From contig JBAMJV010005506.1 of assembly GCA_037951105.1 (NCBI GenBank), positions 186,001 through 250,000 of the forward strand: DNA of 64,000 bases, written 5' to 3'. Origin of the DNA: Echinarachnius parma. Taxonomy: Eukaryota > Echinodermata > Echinoidea > Clypeasteroida > Echinarachniidae. Positions 1 to 26,183 of this stretch are shown here, in pieces. The translations under genes were made by a program, and so were the position numbers. The notes under the pieces are model-generated. The model ran no database searches, had not been told where the DNA came from, and was given only the letters and a program-made list of their open reading frames with translations. The stretch's first letter is position 1. Each line of letters starts with the position of its first letter.

Positions 1-239
1 ATCGCATCTCAACAGTAGAAACACTACTTAGAGTGAAATTAAAAAAATCAATTAATGTAACTTAGATTGTAAACCGTAAAAAGCGCATCCGTATTCTGTA
101 CCAGCCATATAGCTTCCACTCGCACGGAAGTGTCGCCAGTTTGATAATTTTTATAATGATTTTATATTTTTAAATTAATACAATTCGTAGGTCTTGAATG
201 CGATTCTCGGGAAGCCCCATTGTTTATGTTCATTTTATT

Positions 240-335
240 TATTTAATTAATGATAATAAATAATATTCTTGATTTATAAAGCGCCTATCACGATTGATAA
301 TCATCTCTAAGCGCTTTACAATTATATTACTCGGA
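240..335. repeat. SINE 3'-end-like fragment (AAGCGC hairpin)
   Basis: TTTATAAAGCGCC followed 30 nt later by CTAAGCGCTTTACA, the paired AAGCGC/GCGCTT arrangement seen at the 3' end of the SINE at 21889-22437 and degenerately near 52456-52515. Confidence 0.35.
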
Positions 336-376
336 TGAACTCCCTGTACTTTATTAGTTGAATAATGTTACGATAT

Positions 377-646
377 CAGGGGCGGATCTAGCTTTTTGCT
401 AAGGGGGGGGGGGGGGGGGGATTGACCCGAGCCGCGTAGCGGCGAGTGGGGGGAGAGTCCGAGAGGGGGGTGTCCCCCCTCTCGGCGATTCTTTTTGCTA
501 TTTTGAACCTCCGTAAGTGATTTGTTTTTTCATTTTTTTTTTCTTCACTTTTTTCACTGATACATTTTCACTTGGCAGCCCAAGGGGGGGGGGGGGGGGG
601 GTTTAAACCCCTTACCCCCCCCCCCCCCCCCCTGGATCCGCCACTG
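377..646. mobile_element. hAT-like MITE with G/C homopolymer ends
   Basis: Terminal inverted repeats CAGGGGCGGATCTAG (377) and CTGGATCCGCCACTG (ending 646). Just inside both ends are uninterrupted G or C runs of roughly 17-20. No coding capacity. The CAGTGGCG-type terminus recurs at 6505 and 20108. No clean 8-bp target duplication was found. Confidence 0.65.
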
Positions 647-782
647 AATATTATATGGTTACAAACTTCTACTTACAACTTCTTGGAAGGGCACGTGATC
701 CACCACAAAGCGAAACATTAGTCAATTAATCATGGTTTATCTATCATTTTGTATCTTGGCATAATACTCGTTTGCTACACAG

Positions 783-980
783 GATGCTTAGCTCCGCCCA
801 GTCAAATCAATATACACTACACGTTGACTGCTGGTAAGGTTGATGATGGTGGTCGTTACGCCGTTCACTCCAAGCTCGATATGCAGTGCTTCGGGGAAAG
901 GAACGTATGGGGACCGCTGTACTCTTACTGCAATGAAACCAATCAATGGGAACCTGACCCTCTGAAAATCAAGTGCTACG
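783..980 (+). CDS. CCP module exon A (locus 1)
   Basis: The acceptor AG lies at 781-782 and the donor G|GTAAGA at 980-981. The exon is 198 nt, phase 1 to phase 1. Four Cys follow the CCP spacing, with conserved KLDMQC and SYC blocks and QWEPDP before the last Cys. An N-glycosylation sequon (NETN) is present. The closest relative is the exon at 21604-21798. Three decayed copies follow directly in the intron. Confidence 0.85.
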
Positions 981-3900
981 GTAAGAATATTTCAGATATA
1001 TTTGCATCTATATTTGCATATAATTATAGTTAGTATTCTCCCCGGGGAGTGAGGATGGTGGTGCTTACTCCATTCACTCCGAGCTGGATATGCAGTGCAT
1101 GGGGCAGAAGAATCCCTAGCGACCGCTTTACCCTTACTACAACCAGATCAAACGATGGGGACCCGACCCTCTGAAACCCAAGTGCTACGGTAATTCAGCT
1201 GTAGTCATAATAGTTGCATGTGGCTAATTTGCTCCCCGGGGAGTGAAAATTGTGGTGTTTGCCACATCCACTTTAAGCTGGCTATGTAGTGCATGGGCAG
1301 AGAAATCCCTTGCGACTGCTTTATTCTAACTGCAACCAAATCAAAAAGTAGGGACCCGACCCTCTGAAACCCAAGTGCTACGGTTACAATTATTCAGCTA
1401 TAGATGCATAGAGGGTTAGAATGCTCTCCGGGGAGTGGGGATGGTGATGTTTATCAGGTTTACCCAAAGCTGGTTCTGCGGTGCCTGGGGCAGAGTAATG
1501 CATGCGCTCTTACTGTAACGCGACCAAGCAATGGGAGCCTGACCCTCTAAAACTCTAAATGTGCTTCTTTAAGATATGGTCTCCAAACTAAAACGACAAA
1601 TCCAGTCATAATTACAGCCATGTCGTTTCGATGAATGTTTTAGGTCATTTGGGGGAAATATTCGTACACGTCTTAGCGGGGGATAGGCACGGAGGTTGCA
1701 TGTTAGGCAAATTATTATTAAACGACAATGACGTGATTATGATGACAAGGAACACGCACAATTATTTATTGCTTTGAAATCGTCATAACATGCAATTTGA
1801 CGTTTTTTCTTGTGAATAGACAAATGTGCCAAACCAGCGTTCGATGACGAACGCGTTACTGTGACGTCATTGCGCTCAGGAAGGACCGATGGCGCATACT
1901 ACGATCACACTGATACAGTCAAGTTCAGTTGTCCAGACGGTATCTTCGTGGACGGCCCCTGGAGGGCGTCCTGCAAAAATGGCACGTGGTCTACGCCCAT
2001 CGGAGGATACCGACCAGTTTGTCGGGGTCAGTTTGTACTCTTAATGTATCCCATATTTAATAAAAACAAATCTTAAGAACTGTGTTTCTTGCCGACTTCG
2101 ATCATACCTTTTATGTCCTCCATCCAAGAAGGTTTGGTAACCATAAAACAAATACATCCACACACACACAAAAACCTCATATACCATAAATGTCTAAATT
2201 TACATCATATTAGGTGGTTTTTATCACAACATCGTAAATAGCTCCCACATTTGGTGACTTTGGAAAATGTTAAAGATTGTGTCTTGTAGAACTCAATTTG
2301 CTTTTAATAACAATGTGTGCACAGTTTAAATGCAATTAGTCTAGTTATACTGAAATTTGGGAGGCGCCACTGTGTGCACCCCTTGGACCAGGAAATGCCT
2401 TAAATAGGCTTTATAGGGTAAACTGCTGTTCAAGACCGTCAGATCTATATATTGGTGTCCCACTATTAAAAAGTAAAGCCATTTGAGTAATTGAATTCCA
2501 CTCAATGCCATGGTGGTCAACTCTTCTTACCTAATACTAATGTACGAACATACTAACACAAATATTATGTTTTTGTCTGCCATTATGATTATGAATATAG
2601 GAAACTGCACAGCGCCGGATAATACCCTGAACGCGGGTGATGTATTCCAGCACGGTCAGGCATACACCTTCCAGTGCGACCCCGCTAAACCGGGACTAGT
2701 GCGACTCGGCGGACCGAGGGCTTTCTGTAATGACGGAACGTGGAAGCCCAACCTCAAATGCCGATGTAAGTATATGTATATATTTTAGATGAATAATACA
2801 TTTATATTATGTTTCCCCGGTCAAATTCGTGAGGACAGGAAACAAAGTGACGATTCGATCATTCACGAAAATTGAAATGACTGACGATTTGACTAACTAA
2901 TATGATCGTTCAATTCAATTGTTAGAGCACACGAACGCAAATTCCTGTTCAACCGAAATGAAAAAGGAACACCCAATTGGAAATTCGCCAAAAGAGCATT
3001 CAATTTAGAGTGGAAATGTAATAGTGCTCAATTGAATGACGATTGTGCAGTGTTAAATTGATTAAGAACGACTAATTTGAATACGCTGTCCAGAGTACAA
3101 AATCAAATGCCTTTTAACGAATGTGAATGCTCTTAAAGTGAGATGAATATAGCGAGCAGCACTTGAAGGAAAGTTGCTCTAATTTGAATGATGTTAAATG
3201 AATTTGACTACCAATTTGCAAAATTTGACCGAAAAAGCTTATAATAATAAACATTATACTATATTATAAAGGAGAAAACCAAATTCAAACTTAAAACAAA
3301 TTGACTGTAGACAAATTGTGTACATGACAGAAAAGAGCATAAGCATAGAAAACGGGCTTCCACGGGATGTAACCCAGAAACCTTTGGACCGCTTGACCCG
3401 TGCTCTGACCACTCGGCTAGAACCGGTCTGGCTGTCAAACAGGAGTTATCATGTTCCATTCCTATGCAAGTCCATGTTATTTGCTCTTTTGAATTCATTT
3501 ACGAAATATTTCTGCATGTTTAGATTCATTACATATCATATTTAAAACGTTCTACTTTGGCCCTTACCGTTATAAAATATGTTTTGTATTGTTGCTTGTT
3601 TTATCGGTCAGGATCACTCATTTCAATGTTATATTGATCTATTTTCTGCTTTGTTTGATTATAGCATGTATGATACGTTCGTTCTTATTTGATTTTCATG
3701 ATCTGTTTATATTCTCTTTACCGTGTTATGACCTGTATATATTTATTGGTAAATGTAAATCCTGTGCTTCCATCGTATCATTATGTTTTCCTTTGTGATC
3801 TTTCAATGAAGTAAGAAGAACTATACTTTTCTCTTATATAATAATTCAATTATTTTCGATTATAGTGGTGACATGCAAAGAAGAAAAAAAAAACTCTTTC

Positions 3901-4049
3901 TCTTCAATCCGTCTGTAAAATTATTTATGATTGATAATTATTTATTAACATTAGTCATCAAATAATTATGGATTGTTTTTATAGCATGTAAACTTATGGA
4001 TATCGTAATTTTGTTATATTTTCAATATACAGTGAAGACGGAATTGTGA
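783..4049 (+). CDS. CCP (sushi) domain protein, 3' part of gene (locus 1)
   Basis: Last four exons of a multi-CCP gene: 783-980, 1820-2026, 2601-2765 and 4033-4049. All junctions are phase 1, the symmetric class typical of shuffled CCP exons, and the joined exons read through to a TGA at 4047-4049 (195 codons including stop). Each of the three modules has the four-cysteine CCP pattern and a tryptophan before the last cysteine. CCP modules usually mediate protein binding in secreted or surface proteins such as complement regulators. No upstream exon or signal peptide is visible at 1-782, so the 5' end lies outside the window. The gene is a paralogue of the complete locus at 7363-24179, and the C module is 46/55 identical between them. 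The protein ends LKTEL, resembling a KDEL-type ER signal. The exact family is not recognised. Confidence 0.85.
1040..1195 (+). pseudogene. decayed copy 1 of CCP exon A
   Basis: Closely similar to exon A from its GATGGTGG block through the SKLDMQC-equivalent to the donor-like CTACGG|TAATTC. It lacks the first third of the exon, has no acceptor and carries an in-frame TAG in the middle. It starts with the block CCCCGGGGAGTG, which is shared by all three copies. Confidence 0.75.
1226..1390 (+). pseudogene. decayed copy 2 of CCP exon A
   Basis: Second tandem copy, about 190 bp after the first, starting at the same CCCCGGGGAGTG block. It retains GACCCGACCCTCTGAAACCC and CAAGTGCTACGG almost unchanged but has stops (for example TAG in AAAGTAGGGACC) and small indels. 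Confidence 0.7.
1418..1562 (+). pseudogene. decayed copy 3 of CCP exon A
   Basis: Third and most diverged tandem copy (CTCCGGGGAGTGGGGATGG start; GAGCCTGACCCTCTAAAAC near the end). The end is degraded: the CTACGG|GT donor seen in the live exon is lost. Confidence 0.65.
1820..2026 (+). CDS. CCP module exon B (locus 1)
   Basis: The acceptor AG lies at 1818-1819 and the donor G|GTCAGT at 2026-2027. The exon is 207 nt, phase 1-1. Cys pattern: KCAKP..., FSCPDG, RASCKNGTW, PVCRG. The block DGPWRASC is shared exactly with the paralogous exon 22665-22874. The aromatic/acidic stretch YYDHTDTV precedes the second Cys in both. Confidence 0.87.
2601..2765 (+). CDS. CCP module exon C (locus 1)
   Basis: The acceptor AG lies at 2599-2600 and the donor T|GTAAGT at 2765-2766. 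The exon is 165 nt, phase 1-1. It encodes NCTAPD..., FQC, AFCNDGTW, LKCR: a short CCP of 55 codons with four Cys. 46 of 55 residues match the paralogue at 23372-23536, with the second half (PGLVRLGGPRAFCNDGTWKP) identical. This is the most conserved module of the cassette. Confidence 0.88.
2766..4032 (+). other. last intron of locus 1
   Basis: AT-rich intron between exon C and the 17-nt terminal exon. It contains a minus-strand tRNA-like relic near 3340-3425; the rest is plain AT-rich sequence. It is about twice the size of the equivalent intron of locus 2 (626 bp). Confidence 0.6.
3340..3428 (-). pseudogene. tRNA-like (Leu/Ser-type) relic or SINE head
   Basis: Read on the minus strand, a box A-like TAGCCGAGTGGTCAGAG is followed about 40 nt later by GGGTTACATCCC, a degraded B box. 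The D-arm wording is that of Leu/Ser tRNAs. The acceptor stem is not recognisable, so a functional tRNA is unlikely. Confidence 0.4.
4033..4049 (+). CDS. terminal mini-exon encoding -KTEL (locus 1)
   Basis: After the acceptor ATACAG (AG at 4031-4032) the exon reads TG AAG ACG GAA TTG TGA. Joined to the single T left by exon C it encodes L-K-T-E-L-stop. The paralogue at 24163-24179 encodes the same five residues with different third-position and first-position bases (GAG CTG), so the peptide and not just the DNA is conserved. Confidence 0.75.
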
Positions 4050-4072
4050 AGAGGACTATATATAAAGCAGAG

Positions 4073-4397
4073 CCGTCAACCTGCTCAGTGATCATCTCTC
4101 TATTAAGCAACCACCTGTCTATAGCGACCACACCAATCTGTCTATAGAGACCCCCTCCCGAGCTAAAGTGGTCACATTTCCCCTTGGGTGGTCACTAATT
4201 TGACTGCACATCAAACATGTGTTAGTGGACACCTCATTATATCATCCACCTGTTTAGAGTGACCACTAATTGTTTCACATTTCGTTTCCCCTAGATATTA
4301 CTCTTACTGTTTGTTTCTACATGTCTATAATGGCCACCTCCCTATAGCGGTCACCTTTTCTGCCTCCCTTGGTGGCCACTATAGACAGGTTTGACTA
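4073..4397. mobile_element. TA-flanked MITE, GTCAAACCTGT family, copy 1
   Basis: Ends in CGTCAACCTG and AGACAGGTTTGACTA. The interior is built of short variants of CCACCTGTCTATAGCGACC. Four more members lie at 32427, 38656, 42413 and 50237. The termini and TA flanks suggest a Tc1/mariner-type element without transposase. Confidence 0.6.
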
Positions 4398-4574
4398 TAT
4401 TTGCTATCGATAATGAGGGCAGCAGTACATTTTCTATCCAGAGCGCGTTGATCAAAGCGCTCTGCTTTTCTCTAGATAAACCTTGAATGTTCTTGATTTT
4501 CTGTTCTTGTCGGATGAAGGGACGAAGTGAAATACTGACACTTTGGTCTGTTAAAAGCCCTATTGAAGTGGAAT

Positions 4575-5123
4575 TTAAAGGGATAGTTTCGTTTTGGTAA
4601 GACTGAACTTTAGCAGCCAAAACATGCACAAAACTAACAGTTATAACTCCACCATGCTCGGAAGGCACAACAAATTACAAACGACTTAGAAAAAAGCCTG
4701 TTATCATTCAAATAGAACCGTTTAAAAACACAAGACGGCACTTTCTAAATACGCATTGGTTTCAACCATTTTTCATACAAAATTGTGCATGTGATGTTTT
4801 GTTAGAATAATGATTAAATAGAAAGATCATCAACATCTATATTTAAAAACCTCTTTTGACAATTAAAAAAAAACTGTGAGCACTTTATATATATAGTTTT
4901 TCAAAATCATCGAATAAGCCTGGGGCCCCAGGTTTATTCCGTTGCCGATCGGATATATTTATTGATATTTCAGCTGTTTCTGATCCGATTTTGATCAAAT
5001 AAAGTTTATTATGTCATTAAAAGTGTATGCTCTTTCAAATTTGACACTCAGCTTTTCATTACCTTAAAAAAAAAGTATTTCTTGAAGCCCCCTCTATACC
5101 AAAATTGAACTACCCCTCTAAAG
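4575..5123. mobile_element. MITE, AAAGGGATAGTT family, copy 1
   Basis: Left end TTAAAGGGATAGTTTCG with GTTTTGG just inside; right end ACCAAAATTGAACTACCCC. The centre carries AAGCCTGGGGCCCCAGGTTT, a near-perfect palindrome shared with the copy at 13848. Non-coding. Confidence 0.65.
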
Positions 5124-6504
5124 TCTATTGTAGTCCATGGTTGCTACACATTCAATTTATTTCAACTGGTTACATATAAATATCTAAAAATAAAAATATA
5201 AATGACGTGACGTACATACAAAAAATAATGTAGTATTTCAAATAAAATGCTTAGATTGAAAAAAAAACAGTAATAACATTAAGAATAGTTTATGATTTTT
5301 ATCAAAATATTGTATTCTGTTTTGTTCCGTTTTCTAATGAGAGAACCAGTCATAAATATAACATGTGTAAAATTGTATTGTGGGCAATGTTATCAAAATT
5401 CTTCCCATGTTTTTGATAAAATATAGAATTGTTCAATAACGGTAAATTATAGTAAAAGGAACGTCCGTAATAATTACACGATTCAGTTTATCTCTATTTT
5501 ATGATCGCCTTTTATTCCGTGTTCTATTTTAATCAATTTGATATATTTGATGTTCAAGTTCAATGTTGATGTCCCGTTGATGTGTGATGTTTAGATTTGT
5601 GCTAATGTGGTTGCATTTTGTATGCATTTTTAAAATCTCCCATCTACTAAACCCTCTATGCTTTGCTAGGAAATGCAACAAAATATAATCAATGTTGTAT
5701 GAGTGTGTGTTTTGTGTGGGCTCAAATCGGAGCAAATTTGGCGGGGTGAGTGTGGGGGGGGGGGGGGGGGGCGGGTAGTAGAACAACATTTGCTAAGTAA
5801 TTTTAATTTAATAATTGTTTATATGAAATAATGATTGGTTACAAAATGTCCCCCCTTTTCGTACATCAGCGATGTAATAATGTCGAATTTAACATTGTGG
5901 TTGTGCATAAATATCGCCAAAGGAAGAATTCTGAACATTTGTGAAGGAAATTGGATTTAAGTGACGTGTTTTCAGATAATGTAACAATGGGTTACAAAAA
6001 GTGATGTTGCTTTGCCCTCTTTCGTTCTAGAAACAACAGCGATGTAATAATGTCAATATTAACTCTAAGGTTGTCAATTAATATCAATAAAGGAAGAATT
6101 CCGAATATTCCGAATAATTATAGGAAATATAGTTACAATTAATTTTTAGCAAACTGCCCGTCCCCACGTGGACACAGTAAAGCAACAATTAACCGTTCAC
6201 TACTAAATTTTGCGTTTCTCATAAAGACCTAATACATTGTCCACCAGGTTCTCGTAGACAATGGGTTAATGTTCAACGAATTCACAAACACTGCGTTACT
6301 GAATAACGCAAACATAATATGACTATTAAAGAAGGAGGAATTAATGAGTTTACTGAATTAAGCAACCTTTGCACACAAGCCATTATAGACACCCCCGACA
6401 AATCAAACAAAATAACTTCATGTACACATGGATATGGTCAACCCAATCCGGGTCGTGGTTTATTGATGTTTGTTTTTGTTGATGCGTTTATGATAACCTC
6501 TGAT
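5124..6504. other. intergenic AT-rich stretch with a ~170-bp tandem duplication
   Basis: No gene seen. A G run lies at 5755-5771. The block CAGCGATGTAATAATGTC...AAAGGAAGAATTC occurs twice, at about 5867-5940 and 6038-6110, each preceded by GGTTACAAAA, which marks an older tandem duplication of about 170 bp. Confidence 0.5.
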
Positions 6505-7066
6505 CAGTGGCGAAGTTAGGGAAGACAAGGAGGTGAGTCACATACCCCCGCCCTCCTCGCGTAAATAAGAGTTTCAAAAATACAACCAAAAACGAAAAGA
6601 AATAATGCATATATGTATATGGTTTATGAGTGTTTTGAAAACGGCTACATTCGACCAAAATGTACCTCACATTACCGGGCAAAATATGCCATATTCGGGC
6701 AAAAAGCACCTCACAGTTACAGGCAAAAACATTCAGAGAAATTCATGTCATATCATTGTTGTTGTTGCTTGTTGGGTGAAATCAGGACAATTCGGGCAAA
6801 ATACCTAAGCCCCCGTCAAAAATATATGTCCGAATACGACCATTACATGGGTATGCCCAGGCCTCCCCCCCCCCCCCCCCCCCCCCAATAAATAAGCCCC
6901 CGCTATATACCGCTACCTCTTATTCGGCTCACGGAGGCACGAATGTATGACTGGTTACAGGAACGTGGTCGGACTGATTGGGGGCATACACATTATTGGG
7001 CGGACACACCTTATGTTTTTCTCTTTATTTTTGTCAACCCTTGTCCCGGGCCGTAGCTACGCCACT
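6505..7066. mobile_element. hAT-like MITE, CAGTGGCG family
   Basis: Ends CAGTGGCGAAGTTAGGG (6505) and CCGTAGCTACGCCACTG (ending 7066) are inverted copies of each other. The interior holds GGGCAAAATA repeats and a long C run at 6865-6886. Small reading frames inside have no recognisable content. Confidence 0.6.
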
Positions 7067-7282
7067 GATTGATGCCACTTGACTTGATGAAGAAGATTAG
7101 CGATTATTGATCTACTCCAAGTCAACACGCAATCAATGCGGACATCGTTTAAGTATTTTTTAAAAACCTACAGTAAAACATTGAACCTCCCTGTCGCGTG
7201 GACTATAATACATTTTTAAAATTATTATTTTTCGATTTGATTGAAACCATGAGCAGTATTTAGTTGCATCCATAATTGGGCG

Positions 7283-7292
7283 ATATTATAAA
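7283..7292 (+). promoter_or_regulatory. TATA-like box upstream of the CCP gene start codon
   Basis: ATATTATAAATG lies about 75 bp before the ATG at 7363, at a plausible distance for a short 5'UTR. It is the only TATA-like site in the last 90 bp, but the whole region is AT-rich, so the call is weak. Confidence 0.25.
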
Positions 7293-7362
7293 TGTCTAGA
7301 CTTCAGAAACTGGATACTTTACTTGGAGTGTCCGCCGATAATATCTATAGAAAGGAATAACG

Positions 7363-24179
<16,817 letters not shown>

Positions 24180-24217
24180 TGAAGATGGAATCATGCAACT
24201 TCCTGCAAAACTCGATC

Positions 24218-24447
24218 CTGATTATGCCCGGCGCAGACAGAGCCGACTCGACCCGATCCGACTGGTTTTCAGCCTGATTAACTCAGTATGCGCTGCCTTA
24301 GGACTCCCGTTTTTCCAGTCAAGTGTCAGTCTGAGGTGAGTCGAGGCCGATTCAACACGTTGGATCGGCTCCGACTGAGCGAAACCGACTCTAGCCTGAC
24401 TGAAAACCAGCCGGATCGGGTCCAGTCGGCTCTGTCTGCGCCGGGCT
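24218..24447. mobile_element. foldback element in the 3' flank of the CCP gene
   Basis: GCCCGGCGCAGACAGAGCC and about 50 bp following recur in inverted form ending GTCTGCGCCGGGC at 24447. It lies 38 bp after the stop codon, so it is probably in the 3'UTR. GC-rich against an AT-rich background. Confidence 0.72.
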
Positions 24448-24689
24448 TTAGACCGATGTAGTCCGACAAATCAATCTCCGGTCCGACGGTTGTTCTGACC
24501 ACTGAGACTGCGTCCGGCTCCATCACTGACCGTGGATATGGGGTGGCCAGTCGAAACACACTTATTTTTGAAATAATATCCATATATATTTAGTTTCTTT
24601 TATTGTCACTTGTGTTATAATTCTTCCCTATTTTCCATCTCTGATCTATCTTTGTACTTATCCTATCCCATGCTTACATGCTTCCTTCT

Positions 24690-24765
24690 TATGCCCATAT
24701 CCTAACCTAGGTGTGATATGCGCTATATAAGAACTGTTTATTACTATTATGTATTTATAAAATAA
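24690..24765 (+). repeat. SINE 3'-end fragment
   Basis: GATATGCGCTATATAAGAAC followed by TATTACTATTATG resembles the tail of the SINE at 21889-22437 (AAGCGCTATACAAAAATGG then TATTATTATT). Confidence 0.4.
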
Positions 24766-24821
24766 AATCCCTTTTTGAAGTAAGATGTTGTTATAGAATT
24801 ATGATAAGATGCTATCAAACC

Positions 24822-25090
24822 CGTAGCCAGGGAGGGGGGGGGGGGGGGGGGGGGGGAGGGGTGCGCTGGGTGCGTACCCCCCTAAATTCAGAACGGTCCA
24901 CTTTGTATCGGTCTCGGCCATCTCGGGCAACGATCGGTCTTGTTTGCCCCCCCCCCCCCCCCCCCCCCCCCCTGCTTACATATTAAACAAATCAACCAGT
25001 GGTCTCGGTCTCGGCCACGATCGATATTGGTCCTGTTTTGGTAAATTACGTAACTCCCCTTGGAAAATCCTGACTATGGGCCTGATGATG
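24822..25090 (+). mobile_element. hAT-like MITE with long G and C runs
   Basis: CCCGTAGCCAGGGAGGGG start, with G and C runs of more than 20 (24833-24857, 24948-24972). Blocks shared with 18960-19105 include GGTCCACTTTGTATCGG-type wording and CTGCTTACA. Non-coding. Confidence 0.6.
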
Positions 25091-25444
25091 AACATCACGA
25101 CTTGTATGCAGGAGTATTTAAAGGTTAGGATGAGCTATTAGGAAACAAAACTATTGAAACATCTTTGGTCAAGTCACTCAACATCGAAGTCTTTGCAGGG
25201 GGAGTCATGTTGTATTATTCTTCATAAAACACAAATAACTTTATAAAGTGCATCGAAATAGTAAAAGAACAAACACTCGTATTTATTTATCCATGTATTT
25301 TAGTATTTACCTATTATCGCCCATTTATTGTAATTCCCATATTGTTTAAGAAGAGGGCGCTTAAAAATATTACTTTGCGAGGTAGATAAAAATTAAGTGT
25401 AGGAATTTGAAAAACGCCGACACGCGGTGTGTTTGAGCTAAAGT

Positions 25445-25987
25445 TAAAGGGGTAGTACATTTTTTGTAAGGCTGAACTTCAGTAATCAAACCTGGACAGT
25501 AACATTATAAACTAATAGTTATTACTCCACCATGCTCGAAAGGTATACAAAATTACAAACGACTAAGTAAAAAGCATGTTATCATTCAAAAAGAGCCATT
25601 AAAACACAAGAGGGCGCTTTTTAAAAAGGCATTGGTTTCAGCCATTTTTCATACAAAATAATGCATGTGATGTTCTATTGAAATAATGATTAAGTAGATA
25701 GATCATCAACAACTATTTAAAAAACACTTTTGAAATGTTTTGAATAAGTGTATGCATTTTTTTAATTTTTTGAAAAAAATCATCTAATTATATGTACCCC
25801 AAATAATTATAAGATCAAATATATTTATTGATATTTCAGCCGTTTCTGGACCGATTTTGACCAAATTAAGTCTTTTCTGACATTAAAATTGGATGTTCTC
25901 TCAAATTCGACACTCAGTTTTTCATTATCTCTCAACAAAATTGTGATTTGCAGCGCCCTCTCTACCAAAACTAAACTACCCTTATAA
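25445..25987. mobile_element. MITE, AAAGGGATAGTT family, copy 3
   Basis: Left end TTAAAGGGGTAGTACATTTT; right end GAGAGGGCGC-type margin inverted (GCGCCCTCTCTACCAAAAC) and ACTAAACTACCCTTAT. Diagnostic inner block CAGCCGTTTCTGGACCGATT is shared with copies 1 and 2. Confidence 0.65.
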
Positions 25988-26181
25988 TTATACTCCACCA
26001 TGTTTAGTTTAGTTTTGGTAGAGAGGGCGCTGCAAATCACAATTTTGTTGAGAGATAATGAAAAACTGATTGTCGAATTTGAGAGAACATCCAATTTTAA
26101 TGTCAGAAAAGACTTAATTTGGTCAAAATCGGTCCAGAAACGGCTGAAATATCAATAAATATATTTGATCTTATAATTATA
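25804..26181. repeat. 173-bp near-perfect hairpin
   Basis: 25804-25976 and 26006-26181 are reverse complements with very few differences, separated by about 29 bp. The arm is the right-hand third of the AAAGGGATAGTT MITE, so the structure arose by inverted duplication of that end, recently judging by identity. Confidence 0.85.
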
Positions 26182-26183
26182 AG

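Noticed and set aside
3318-3545. 75-codon plus-strand frame
   Set aside because: It covers the minus-strand tRNA-like relic in an intron and has no conserved content.
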